DNA of 64,000 nt from assembly GCA_024229115.1 (NCBI GenBank), contig JAAEST010000033.1, positions 62,001-126,000 of the forward strand, given 5' to 3'. Source of the DNA: Oligoflexia bacterium. Its GTDB lineage: Bacteria > Bdellovibrionota > Bacteriovoracia > Bacteriovoracales > Bacteriovoracaceae. Shown here piece by piece: positions 26,134 to 34,107 of this stretch (the stretch's first letter is position 1; every line of letters begins with the position of its first letter). The notes under the pieces are model-generated. The model was not told the DNA's origin. It made no database searches and saw only the letters and a program-made list of their open reading frames with translations. Position numbers and translations under genes: made by a program.

Positions 26134-27063
26134 ATGGCCACGGATTGGGACTACGAATTATTTAATAAGACATTTGAAGAAATCAATCTTCATGAGGTTG
26201 TCTCTGTACCTTCTGGGACAATTTGTGTTGATGTCGTTGAGCAAATGGCTTCTAAGAATATTGGGTGCCTTCCTATCTGCGAAGGAAAGAAGCTGGTAGG
26301 TATTTTTACAGAAAAAGACTTTGCTGTGAAATGTATCTTTGATGATAATTGGAAAGAAAAGAAGATTGATGAGTTTATGACGGCGAACCCTTTTAGTTTG
26401 AAAGTAAATCAAACGGTCTTAGATGCCATGCGATTATTTTTTAAAAAAACTTTTCGTCATATTCCGATCACAAATGATAATGGTGAGATAAAGGCCGTTC
26501 TTTCAGTTAAAGATATTTTAAAGTATGTTCTTAAAGGGAATGAAGAAATATTGCAGGAGATCGGGACCTTAAGAGATTGGAACTTTCTCTTTGTTGATCA
26601 ATATACGGAAAACTTTTCATTTGAAAATACGAATACAAAGGGGCTAAATACCTCTCTTTTCTTTACTCCTTTAAAAAGACTCTATAATAGTGATGGCTTT
26701 AAGGTTGTGGATATTGGAATTAACCTCTATGAAGCTTTTTCTTTGATGGTGCAATCGAAGGTAACAGTTTTCTTAGTTCAAGAATATGGAACCAAGTTAA
26801 AAGGAATTTTTACTGAAAGAGATCTTCTAAGAAAATTAAGAGATAAGTCAGTTGAAGATTTAAAGGGCCTTTATCTTCGTGACTTTATGACTCCTAATCC
26901 AGACACACTCTTACATAAACATTATCTTGGTCATGCTCTTAATAATATGTTCACTTTCAATTATCGAAATATTGTCATTGTTGATGAGGATCACTTTCCA
27001 TTAGGGCAATTTAATCTCTTAGATGTGGTTAAGTTTCTCGGTCGTGGTTTAATCGAAGAATAG
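26134..27063 (+). CDS. Protein with four CBS domains
   Basis: Two CBS pairs (Bateman modules). The first is at about residues 18-130 (VSVPSGTICVDVVEQMASKNIGCLPIC, GIFTEKDFA; FRHIPITNDNGEIKAVLSVKD). The second is at about 180-305 (GIFTERDLL, then LRDFMTPNPDTL and IVDEDHFPLGQ). No catalytic domain is attached. Such proteins bind adenosine nucleotides and regulate partners. The ATG at 26134 has AGG at close spacing; an in-frame GTG two codons earlier is possible. Divergent from barstar. Confidence 0.88.
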   Translation: MATDWDYELFNKTFEEINLHEVVSVPSGTICVDVVEQMASKNIGCLPICEGKKLVGIFTEKDFAVKCIFDDNWKEKKIDEFMTANPFSLKVNQTVLDAMRLFFKKTFRHIPITNDNGEIKAVLSVKDILKYVLKGNEEILQEIGTLRDWNFLFVDQYTENFSFENTNTKGLNTSLFFTPLKRLYNSDGFKVVDIGINLYEAFSLMVQSKVTVFLVQEYGTKLKGIFTERDLLRKLRDKSVEDLKGLYLRDFMTPNPDTLLHKHYLGHALNNMFTFNYRNIVIVDEDHFPLGQFNLLDVVKFLGRGLIEE

Positions 27064-27074
27064 CCTTCAATTAT

Positions 27075-27548
27075 TTAAAGTTCACCTTCTAAAATTTCCC
27101 AAGTGTAGTCGGCTTTAAGTTTTACAGTCGCAATATAGCTCATATTCTTGGACTTTAAGCTTTCTGCTCCCCATTCATTAGGAGAGATAAGGCTAATTGT
27201 TCGTCCTTCTTCTTTTTGGTAGAGATAGTAAGTTTGTTCAATGACGGGATCAAATCCAAGAGCTGCTAGGTAGAGCTCCTCACTATTACTTCTATTGAGT
27301 TGAATTTTCGCTAGCTGGGTTTGAAGATTATTAATTTGTTCTGTGATGTCATGAATTTGCTCAGAAAGGCGCTTATTCATAATCTTATAGGCCTTTGACT
27401 TGATGGCATCATGATCAACAACTTCAAAGGCAACACCACCACGATGATCTGAATACTCTAGTGAAGAAGGAGACTCCGAGGTCATAGTCTTCATTCTATC
27501 GAGGTCGATTTTATCTACATCAATTTTTCTCTTTTTGTCTTGCGTCAT
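27075..27548 (-). CDS. DUF2452-family cytoplasmic protein
   Basis: 157 residues from the ATG at 27548. The central helix SEQIHDITEQINNLQTQL is probably coiled-coil. The C-terminal half matches DUF2452: FDPVIEQTYYLYQKEEG, ISLISPNEWG and the end YTWEILEGEL. Function of the family is not known. It diverges from recQ over 38 bp. No strong Shine-Dalgarno sequence is seen. An in-frame start at 27617 would lie inside recQ and is rejected. Confidence 0.8.
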   Translation of the reverse strand: MTQDKKRKIDVDKIDLDRMKTMTSESPSSLEYSDHRGGVAFEVVDHDAIKSKAYKIMNKRLSEQIHDITEQINNLQTQLAKIQLNRSNSEELYLAALGFDPVIEQTYYLYQKEEGRTISLISPNEWGAESLKSKNMSYIATVKLKADYTWEILEGEL

Positions 27549-27574
27549 AATTGCTTTTAAAGTTACCTGAACGT

Positions 27575-27586
27575 TATAATTACTAT
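27575..27586 (+). promoter_or_regulatory. Probable leaderless promoter of recQ
   Basis: TATAAT at 27575-27580, then six bases, then ATG at 27587. No Shine-Dalgarno sequence. Confidence 0.55.
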
Positions 27587-29458
27587 ATGCCCGATATTTT
27601 AGATCCAGCCCAGTCAATATTACAAGGAGTGTTTAAGCTTAATAAGTTTAGATCCTTCCAAGAAAGGGTGATCAACCATCTAATTGATGGAGAAAATGCA
27701 CTTATTCTTCTACCAACTGGTGGAGGAAAGAGTCTTTGTTATCAAATTCCAAGTCTTGTCAGAGAGGGAACGGGAATTGTGATCTCTCCATTGATCAGCT
27801 TAATGCAAGACCAAGTGGATTCTTTGAGGTCATTAGGGGTGAATGCAGCCGCTCTCAATTCTACTCTTACATTAAAAAAAGTGAGGGAATTAGAGGAAGA
27901 GCTTTTGGCCGGAGAAGTAGATATTCTCTATGTTTCACCAGAACGTTTTTGTAAACCTTCATTTCAAGAATTGATTAATGATGTTCAAGTTAGCTTACTC
28001 GCTATTGATGAAGCTCATTGTGTCAGTAAGTGGGGTCATGACTTTAGACCTGAATATAAGAAGATTCATCGCTATTTGAAAAACTTTCCACAAGTTCCTC
28101 GTGTGGCACTGACTGCCAGTGCTGATCAATTAACGAGAAGAGAAATTGTAAATGAGTTAAAGATCTCAAACGGTAAAGTTTTTATGGGGAGCTTTAATCG
28201 AGATAATATTTATTATCAAGTTGAAGAAAAGAGCGACCAATCAATAAAGAAAATTCTAAATCTTATTAATAAATATCCTAATGATAGTGGGATTATTTAT
28301 TGCATCTCACGAAAGAATACTGAGGCCATGGCCGAATTGTTAGAAAGTGAAGGGATCAAGGCCAAAGCCTATCATGCTGGGTTGACCACAAGAGAAAGAA
28401 GACAAGTACAGGAATTCTTCCTCTCAGAAGATGATTCTATAATTGTTGCTACCATTGCTTTTGGTATGGGGATAGATAAATCAAATGTTCGCTATGTCAT
28501 TCATTTTGATCTGCCAAGAAATTTAGAATCGTACTATCAAGAGACGGGAAGAGCTGGTAGAGATGGACTACCTTCTGAAGCTCATATGTTCTATTCTCGT
28601 CGTGAAGTGGCGATCTTTAAATCATTTATTAAGAAGAGCCGTTTATCTCATGATAGAGAGTTGTTAGAGTCAGAAAGCGTCGAACAAATGCTAACCTATG
28701 CTCAAGGGGTTTGTTGTCGTAGGACACCACTGCTAAATGCTTTTGATGAGGACTTTCCAGGGAACTGTTTTCTATGTGATGTTTGTAATAATAGTGTTGG
28801 AGGAATTGAAAGTTCTAAAGATGCAATTGCTATCTTAACAATTATTCATCAAGTAAATTATCAATTTGATCTCTATGAACTAACTGATTATCTTCAAGGA
28901 GTGATTGGGCTTAAGGCCAGAGAGTATGGTTTCTTTAATCAAGTGAATTTTGGATATTTTTCCCATAAGAAAGAAAAAGACATTTATCCTATTATTCGTC
29001 ATTTGATTTCTCAAGGATTTCTTAAACTAGACTTTGAAAGGGAAGGAATACTTTCAATAAGACCTAAGGCCATTGACCTTATTCAAGGTCTCTTATCTTT
29101 CTACTTACCAATTCCTACTAAGACAAAATCTAGCTCTAAAAAGAAGCAAAGCCCTCTTAAAAAAGCGAAAAGAAAAGTTAGTAGAAAAAAAGCAGCTGCT
29201 AAAAGTGCTCGTAAAAAAACCACTCGACCAATTTATAGTAATGACCCTGCAGTTCTAAAGGCGTTGAAAGAAAAACGTCGTGAGATCTCTAAAAAGAGGA
29301 GAATTCCAGCATTTAAAGTTTTCAAAGATCAAACTTTAGAGGAAATGGCTTCGACAATGCCAACAACAAAAGAAGAGATGCTTGATGTTTATGGAGTAGG
29401 TGAAAAGAATTATAAGAAGTACGGGAAGATTTTCTTAGACTTTATTGAAACTCTTTAA
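27587..29458 (+). CDS. recQ: RecQ family ATP-dependent DNA helicase
   Basis: 3'-5' DNA helicase of recombination and repair. Walker A is LPTGGGKSLCYQIP, the DEAH box is IDEAHCVSKWGHDFRPEY, and motif VI is YQETGRAGRDGLPSE. The zinc-binding cysteines of the RecQ-CT region are present: CCRR, then NCFLCDVCNN. After the winged-helix part comes a lysine-rich linker (about residues 515-550) and an HRDC-like tail (about 565-623, ending DVYGVGEKNYKKYG). The ATG at 27587 follows a leaderless-type promoter; a longer frame from 27551 has no family similarity. It overlaps the convergent DUF5329 gene by 17 bp. Confidence 0.94.
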   Translation: MPDILDPAQSILQGVFKLNKFRSFQERVINHLIDGENALILLPTGGGKSLCYQIPSLVREGTGIVISPLISLMQDQVDSLRSLGVNAAALNSTLTLKKVRELEEELLAGEVDILYVSPERFCKPSFQELINDVQVSLLAIDEAHCVSKWGHDFRPEYKKIHRYLKNFPQVPRVALTASADQLTRREIVNELKISNGKVFMGSFNRDNIYYQVEEKSDQSIKKILNLINKYPNDSGIIYCISRKNTEAMAELLESEGIKAKAYHAGLTTRERRQVQEFFLSEDDSIIVATIAFGMGIDKSNVRYVIHFDLPRNLESYYQETGRAGRDGLPSEAHMFYSRREVAIFKSFIKKSRLSHDRELLESESVEQMLTYAQGVCCRRTPLLNAFDEDFPGNCFLCDVCNNSVGGIESSKDAIAILTIIHQVNYQFDLYELTDYLQGVIGLKAREYGFFNQVNFGYFSHKKEKDIYPIIRHLISQGFLKLDFEREGILSIRPKAIDLIQGLLSFYLPIPTKTKSSSKKKQSPLKKAKRKVSRKKAAAKSARKKTTRPIYSNDPAVLKALKEKRREISKKRRIPAFKVFKDQTLEEMASTMPTTKEEMLDVYGVGEKNYKKYGKIFLDFIETL

Positions 29459-29846
29459 GTTTAATATTGAGCCATTTCTCAGTAGTCATAACAGTTCCAT
29501 CCTTCAGTCTAACTTGATAGGCCTTACCAGTCGTGCTAGATTTACTGGCAATTTTCTCTATAAAGTTCTTAGCTGTAATCTTAGTTTTTGGCCCAAAAAA
29601 CCAAAACATTTTACTGGCCCTGGTATATTTGAATTGAAGATGATCTGCAGCTCTTTCACTAGTATGTTCTTCTCCATTTCTAATGAAGGTAATTTTAGAC
29701 TCTCTCACTGATTTGATAAGAAAACTTATCTTTTTTTCTTCTATCTTTATATTAGAATCTTCACCATAAATATTGGTAAATAGAAGACCAAGAAGAGTGA
29801 TTGAAATACTCAGGAATTTTATTCTAAATAGTAAAGAAATGTTCAT
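29442..29846 (-). CDS. Exported DUF5329-family protein
   Basis: 134 residues with a long signal-like N-terminus (about 1-28). The mature part matches DUF5329: FLIKSVRESKITFIRNGEEHTSERAADHLQ and IEKIASKSSTTGKAYQVRLKDG. Function unknown; members are small exported proteins found across Proteobacteria. It is transcribed away from the lipoprotein gene 29865, and the two start codons are only 18 bp apart. Leaderless start with TATTAT 6 nt upstream. Confidence 0.8.
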   Translation of the reverse strand: MNISLLFRIKFLSISITLLGLLFTNIYGEDSNIKIEEKKISFLIKSVRESKITFIRNGEEHTSERAADHLQFKYTRASKMFWFFGPKTKITAKNFIEKIASKSSTTGKAYQVRLKDGTVMTTEKWLNIKLKEFQ

Positions 29847-29864
29847 AACAGTATAATACCTAAG
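29847..29864. promoter_or_regulatory. 18-bp divergent promoter with one shared, symmetric -10
   Basis: The entire space between the divergent start codons is 18 bp. Plus-strand TATAAT (29852-29857) is 7 nt before ATG 29865. The minus-strand TATTAT (29858-29853) is 6 nt before ATG 29846. They share five of six bases, so a single near-palindromic element could drive both genes, each leaderless. Confidence 0.55.
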
Positions 29865-30461
29865 ATGTTTAGTAGGATCTATATACTTTTAATTATTCCT
29901 TTTTTACCTAGTTGTGCAGTTTTTAAATTGCTTAACTCGGGTACTACGCATGTGAAATATACTGTCGCTAAGGCCAAGTTCGATGACATAACTTATGAGA
30001 ATAAACAGCGTTTAGGTGATGTTTCTTTTTCTATTCGAAATGTCCAGCACCCAAAAACGTATGGAAAGTGGGCGATGAATTTAAGACTAAGCCCATCTAT
30101 TCACTTAGATAAAACCACATATTCAACACTAGAGAAATATACAAATGAAAATGGTGAGTACGTAACAAGGCCAGATATTGAAGTGCGACGACTTATGGCC
30201 TTGGCCAATTTAAAACTGACCACTCATACTCCGATTGGGGCCTTCGCTCTTAGTGCTGGGTTTGGTGGTGGAGTAATTAAAAAAGATGATGAGCGGGGTC
30301 TAGATACAATAACGACGAGAGAAGTAAGAAGGATTGATTTTGTTTATTATGGTTTTTTTGCTAAAAGATTTTATTTTCTAATGGGTCCACGTTACTACAA
30401 AGAAGAAAACGAATCCTATCAATTCGCATTCAGGCTAGGTTATTTCTGGGGCAAAATATAA
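29865..30461 (+). CDS. Small outer-membrane lipoprotein of unknown function
   Basis: Lipoprotein signal with lipobox LPSC (Cys17). The mature part of about 180 residues has alternating beta-strand character and aromatic strand ends (FYFLMGPRYYKEE, YQFAFRLGYFWGKI), as in a small barrel or outer-membrane-associated protein. No recognised family. Overlaps the convergent Sir2 gene by 22 bp. Confidence 0.68.
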   Translation: MFSRIYILLIIPFLPSCAVFKLLNSGTTHVKYTVAKAKFDDITYENKQRLGDVSFSIRNVQHPKTYGKWAMNLRLSPSIHLDKTTYSTLEKYTNENGEYVTRPDIEVRRLMALANLKLTTHTPIGAFALSAGFGGGVIKKDDERGLDTITTREVRRIDFVYYGFFAKRFYFLMGPRYYKEENESYQFAFRLGYFWGKI

Positions 30462-31177
30462 TCTCTAATTTTCTTTAGAGCACTTGAAGAGCTTTCTACA
30501 AGATGGCAGTCAAAGTTAGAACTGATCTGAGTTTCATTTATATTCACTTCAACTTTTAAACAGTCGGTGGGAACATTTTGTACAAACATCGCTGCAGGAT
30601 AAACATGACCTGAAGTTCCTACAGAAATAAAAATATCTGCCTCTTCAAGTAATTCGTATATCTCATTCATATGATAAGGCATCTCTCCAAACCAAACGAT
30701 ATCGGGTCTTAGTGATCCTGTGGCTCCACAGCTTGGGCATTTATTCTCAACTTCGAGGTCTTCCACAATCTCGTTACGATATGAACAATCTTGGCATTTC
30801 ATTTTTAGAAGCTCACCATGCATATGAATAACATTCTTTGCTCCTGATCTTTCATGAAGGTCATCAACATTTTGAGTGACGATAACAACATTATGTTCTG
30901 AAGACTCTATCTCAGTCATATATTTATGACCGTCATTAAAACTTACTTCATCACTAAGAAGTTGTGCCCTTCTTTGATTATAGAACTTTTGAACGAGAGT
31001 AGGGTTGGCATGAAAAGCTTCAGGCGTTGCCACTTGTTCCACAGGATGGTTTTCCCAAAGACCATTATGATCCCGAAAGGTTTTTATTCCGCTCTGCGCT
31101 GATATTCCGGCCCCTGTTAGGAAAACGATATTGAGTTTTCTATTTGTATTTGCCACTTTCTTCTTTAAAATATCCAT
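30440..31177 (-). CDS. cobB: Sir2-family NAD-dependent protein deacylase (CobB-like)
   Basis: Removes acetyl or other acyl groups from lysines using NAD. The NAD-binding GAGISAQSGIKTFRD motif, TQNVDDLHERSGAKNVIHMHG (catalytic histidine in HMHG) and the four-cysteine zinc site (CQDC and CPSC) are all present, with GSLRPDIVWFGE. 245 residues from ATG 31177. An in-frame ATG at 31204 would add nine residues lying inside the divergent gene. The start codon abuts that of the plus-strand gene directly (CATATG). Minus-strand TACTAT, 7 nt upstream, may be the -10 of a leaderless promoter. Confidence 0.92.
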   Translation of the reverse strand: MDILKKKVANTNRKLNIVFLTGAGISAQSGIKTFRDHNGLWENHPVEQVATPEAFHANPTLVQKFYNQRRAQLLSDEVSFNDGHKYMTEIESSEHNVVIVTQNVDDLHERSGAKNVIHMHGELLKMKCQDCSYRNEIVEDLEVENKCPSCGATGSLRPDIVWFGEMPYHMNEIYELLEEADIFISVGTSGHVYPAAMFVQNVPTDCLKVEVNINETQISSNFDCHLVESSSSALKKIRDYILPQK

Positions 31178-31194
31178 ATGAAAGATAGTAAACT
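31166..31194. promoter_or_regulatory. Back-to-back divergent starts with promoters inside each other's coding ends
   Basis: The two start codons touch: minus ATG at 31177-31175 and plus ATG at 31178-31180. Plus-strand TAAAAT at 31166-31171 is 6 nt before the plus ATG and lies inside the Sir2 gene. Minus-strand TACTAT (about 31185-31190) lies 7 nt before the minus ATG and inside the other gene. Both mRNAs would be leaderless. Confidence 0.5.
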
Positions 31195-31513
31195 GTTTGA
31201 GCATTTAACACCAGAGCAAGTGGAAACATATAAGCTCAAAAAGTTTTTGAATACCAATCGCTTTTTGGCCATCTACTCACTTTCAATCTTTCTGACTATG
31301 AACACTCTCGTGCTTACCATTAAGGAAAAGCTTTATCTTAGTAGTTTGGGAATGGTTATATGTACACTTTTCTTATTCTCAGTGGGCTTTGTCCTCATCA
31401 CTAAAAAGAAGCTCTTAATACTCAATCGTAAGGGGCTCTATTTCATTTCCTTTCTTGTTATGGCCAACTCTTTGTTTTTATTAATGAAATTTAGTGAATT
31501 AAGCGTGAAATAA
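31178..31513 (+). CDS. Small membrane protein (three helices)
   Basis: 111 residues. A soluble stretch of about 25 residues (KDSKLFEHLTPEQVETYKLKK) precedes three hydrophobic segments (about 32-48, 57-76, 85-105). Family unknown. No Shine-Dalgarno sequence; leaderless start likely. It shares its start point with the divergent Sir2 gene, and the lipoprotein gene downstream is 47 bp away and may be independent. Confidence 0.65.
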   Translation: MKDSKLFEHLTPEQVETYKLKKFLNTNRFLAIYSLSIFLTMNTLVLTIKEKLYLSSLGMVICTLFLFSVGFVLITKKKLLILNRKGLYFISFLVMANSLFLLMKFSELSVK

Positions 31514-31560
31514 TTTTATAGGGTCTACTCAATCTTATTTATTCAAGGTACTAAAGACCT

Positions 31561-32130
31561 ATGTTAAAGCAGGTATTTATAACATTTATCCTGATGAGCT
31601 CTGTTGCTTGTAAGACTGAGAAGCAAGAGTTCTATCCTACGAAAACGACTGTAAATGGAACATTTGTTCCTACTGTTGTTGATGAGAATGGAGTGGTGAG
31701 GAGAAGAAGGATTCTTGGTCCTGATGATCCATGTTTTAAATATCAGAAGAATGATAATGTAAATATTGTAGCTTCTTGTGAAGAGGTTATTGATGGGAGA
31801 GTGTCTTCTCCTTATAAGAAATATATTAATAGAGCGAAAATCTGCGTTCTTAACCAAAAGAGCTTTGGGAAGAACTTCTATTCTTTTATTGGCAAGATCT
31901 GGGAAGAAGAAGGTGTTGAAGAAGAAGAAATCTATGAGATTGATCTTGGTCGTAAAGGGGAGTTTCAAGGTTCCCTTAACCAGATCGATATCAAAGCTGA
32001 GTATAAAAAGAGAGATACGGAAGTTTCTTATAACTTTGATGATGAGATCCTTCTTTGGAAGCAGAGAAGCAAATTATTCAAAAAACGCTATCGTTTCTTT
32101 CGTCTAGGTTGTGCCTCATATCTTTACTAG
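31561..32130 (+). CDS. Lipoprotein of unknown function
   Basis: Lipobox SSVAC with Cys17 after a short signal. The mature protein (172 residues) has four cysteines (DPCFKY, ASCEEV, KICVLN, RLGCASY) and many charged residues, including an acidic run IWEEEGVEEEEIYEID. I recognise no family. It has no clear Shine-Dalgarno sequence. Single-gene unit before the second MerR gene. Confidence 0.65.
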   Translation: MLKQVFITFILMSSVACKTEKQEFYPTKTTVNGTFVPTVVDENGVVRRRRILGPDDPCFKYQKNDNVNIVASCEEVIDGRVSSPYKKYINRAKICVLNQKSFGKNFYSFIGKIWEEEGVEEEEIYEIDLGRKGEFQGSLNQIDIKAEYKKRDTEVSYNFDDEILLWKQRSKLFKKRYRFFRLGCASYLY

Positions 32131-32196
32131 ACACTTTTCATAAAAACCAATAGGTTATTGACAAAAAAACGTTGTAACTTGCTGATATCATTGCTT

Positions 32197-32238
32197 TGTC
32201 AACTCTTTGTCAATTCGCTTCTGTCTAACTTTAGTCTA
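32197..32238 (-). promoter_or_regulatory. CarH-type operator repeats upstream of second MerR gene
   Basis: TGTCAA at 32197-32202 and again at 32208-32213 (11 bp apart), then TGTCTA at 32222-32227 and AGTCTA at 32233-32238 (11 bp apart), with 14 bp between pairs. All but the last fit the TGTnnA form of the CarH site. On the minus strand the second pair reads TAGACTAAAGTTAGACA, nearly identical to TAGACAAAACTTAGACC at 4876. About 90-130 bp upstream of the start. A further TTGACA is at 32158. Confidence 0.55.
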
Positions 32239-32328
32239 CTCGCCTTTCGTTGTATAAAACCTATGTAGCAATTATCTTAAGATTGTCTAAGATTATTGCC
32301 CCGATTTAAAAGCGGAAGGAGCTAAGAT

Positions 32329-33267
32329 ATGTACAGTATTAAAAACGTAAGTATGATGACAGGAATCAGCGTCCATACTCTCAGAGCATGGGAGAAAAGA
32401 TATGGTGTTGTTAATCCTGAACGTGGAGATAATGGACGTCGTTTCTATAGTGAAGCAGATGTGGAAAAACTAGAACTCATCTCTTTCATCGTGAAAGCTG
32501 GCGAGGCCATTGGGCAAGTTCAAAAATTATCTCTAGAAGAATTGAAGGTTAAGGCTGACCTCCTAAAAGATAGCGTTATTAAAGAAATCGAAACGCGTGA
32601 TTTTTTAATTGCTTCTACTGTGCTCGATAGTGCCTTAAGAAGTGGACTTAAAGAAATTATTCTACATGAACTTCAAAGTGTTGTTCTCAAAGTAAATAAG
32701 AATACAGAGTCTATTAAGAGGCTTATGAGACAAGTTATTCTTCCTTTCACTAAGAAAGTTTTCGAACTTCATCAGTCAAAGAATGCAGATGATAGGCAAT
32801 TAAGCCAATCACTTCTTACTTTCCTTGTTCATATTCTTAAGCAAGTTATGGGAGCTTCTGTTGAAGCATTTCAGGGAAGTACTGAACCACAAGGTAAGAA
32901 AGTTCTTATTGGAACTGTTGGATCAAATGAAAATGAGATCGATGCTCTTATTTGTGCGATTAATGCTTATATCAATGGAAAGGAAGCAGTGTACGTAGGA
33001 CAAGTTCTCGATCAAGGAACTATTAATGTATTCTCTGAACAAGGGAATAAATTTGACCTTCTTCTTATTAACCAACCTGAAGTACCAAATACATGTACGA
33101 TGCTCGCAAAAATTATTGCGGGTCTTTTTGATGATGGAAAACTTGAGGGAGACCTTGCTGTATTCCAAAGAGAAGAGTTTGGTAAGTGTTTTGGGCAGCC
33201 ATGGGGATACTCATTTAAAACTTTCCCGGACCTAGAACAAGTAGAAGAGTATTTTGCAGCTAGTTAA
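32329..33267 (+). CDS. MerR-family regulator, B12-motif-less paralogue
   Basis: 312 residues, MerR DNA-binding domain first (VSMMTGISVHTLRAWEKRYGVV, DNGRRFY) and then the same two-part layout as the gene at 4974. The corrinoid-binding residues are lost: where the paralogue has GDYHEFG, this protein reads VGSNENEIDAL, and where the paralogue has QEH in the helical domain, it has QLSQS. It may be a B12-independent partner, as CarA is said to work beside CarH in Myxococcus. Strong GGAAGGAG upstream. Repeats like CarH operators precede it, suggesting mutual control. Confidence 0.85.
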   Translation: MYSIKNVSMMTGISVHTLRAWEKRYGVVNPERGDNGRRFYSEADVEKLELISFIVKAGEAIGQVQKLSLEELKVKADLLKDSVIKEIETRDFLIASTVLDSALRSGLKEIILHELQSVVLKVNKNTESIKRLMRQVILPFTKKVFELHQSKNADDRQLSQSLLTFLVHILKQVMGASVEAFQGSTEPQGKKVLIGTVGSNENEIDALICAINAYINGKEAVYVGQVLDQGTINVFSEQGNKFDLLLINQPEVPNTCTMLAKIIAGLFDDGKLEGDLAVFQREEFGKCFGQPWGYSFKTFPDLEQVEEYFAAS

Positions 33268-33305
33268 TCTTTAGTATTTTGTTAGGTTAACTTTAGATTA
33301 TTTTT
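33265..33305 (+). terminator. Weak terminator candidate
   Basis: TAATCT (33265-33270) pairs with AGATTA (33295-33300), which is followed by five T. The stem is short and AT-only, so this is tentative. Confidence 0.3.
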
Positions 33306-33344
33306 AATTAGCTCCATTATAGTATTCAATATTTAAAAATAAGA

Positions 33345-33357
33345 TAAACTATTAGTA
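33345..33357 (+). promoter_or_regulatory. Possible leaderless promoter of GDPD-like gene
   Basis: TAAACT at 33345-33350 lies 7 nt before the ATG at 33358; no Shine-Dalgarno sequence is seen. Confidence 0.35.
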
Positions 33358-34107
33358 ATGAAATTATTGGTAGTTTATCTTTTTTTATTTTTAGGCCTCA
33401 GTGCTTACGCTGGCAATCTTGGTCATAGGGCCAGTGGTGGTGCAAAAGAATATTATAAGAACCTCCCAGAGAACTCTCTCATTTCATTATCACGCTCCTT
33501 AAAGGAAATTCAGCTCAGAGATGATTATCTCTATTTAGAATTTGATATTCGAGAAACATTTGATGGTGAGCTTGTTGTCTTTCATGATCAAAGATTAGGC
33601 CGAATGCTTCCTTACGAAGATAATCAGAAAATCTATGATCGGTTCTACCAAGATTTAAAATTCTTAAGAAGAATCCCTTTTGAGAGGAGAGTGACCAGAG
33701 ACTTTCGCATTAGTGACTTCAAATTATCTGAATTGAGATTATTTAAGTTAAAGGGCTCCCTTGAGAGAGTGCCTTCATTAGAAGAATTCTTAAAAGTAAT
33801 GAAGACATTAAACTTAAGAAAACCTGTTGCCCTTGATATTAAAATGATTAAAACGGTTGAAGCGAAAGAGCAACTTTTTATGTTGGCGAAGGAATATCTC
33901 GATAAAGTCGCAAATCAAAGAGATATTATTTTTGAAGATGGTTACGATATGCCTTTTAAAGTTGGGATGATCATGAATCGATCGAGTTTTAATACTATCT
34001 TTGCACCTCATCCCATTGTAAAAGAATATTGGTGTAAGAAAGCTAGTGACTATGGATTTAAAGGGCTGTTTAAAACCTATAGTCACTATGATCTTTGTTC
34101 GTTTTAG
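33358..34107 (+). CDS. Exported glycerophosphodiester phosphodiesterase-like protein
   Basis: Signal peptide (about 1-18) and a TIM-barrel GDPD pattern: GHRASGG with the catalytic histidine near residue 23, then YLEFDIRETFDGELVVFHDQRLGRM with the metal-binding Glu/Asp and second histidine. KPVALDIKM gives a later conserved acidic strand. The usual tail is only partly recognisable, so it is a divergent member of the family. It would release alcohols from glycerophosphodiesters, using Ca2+ or Mg2+, in the periplasm. Its stop overlaps the convergent FHA gene by 4 bp. Confidence 0.82.
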   Translation: MKLLVVYLFLFLGLSAYAGNLGHRASGGAKEYYKNLPENSLISLSRSLKEIQLRDDYLYLEFDIRETFDGELVVFHDQRLGRMLPYEDNQKIYDRFYQDLKFLRRIPFERRVTRDFRISDFKLSELRLFKLKGSLERVPSLEEFLKVMKTLNLRKPVALDIKMIKTVEAKEQLFMLAKEYLDKVANQRDIIFEDGYDMPFKVGMIMNRSSFNTIFAPHPIVKEYWCKKASDYGFKGLFKTYSHYDLCSF

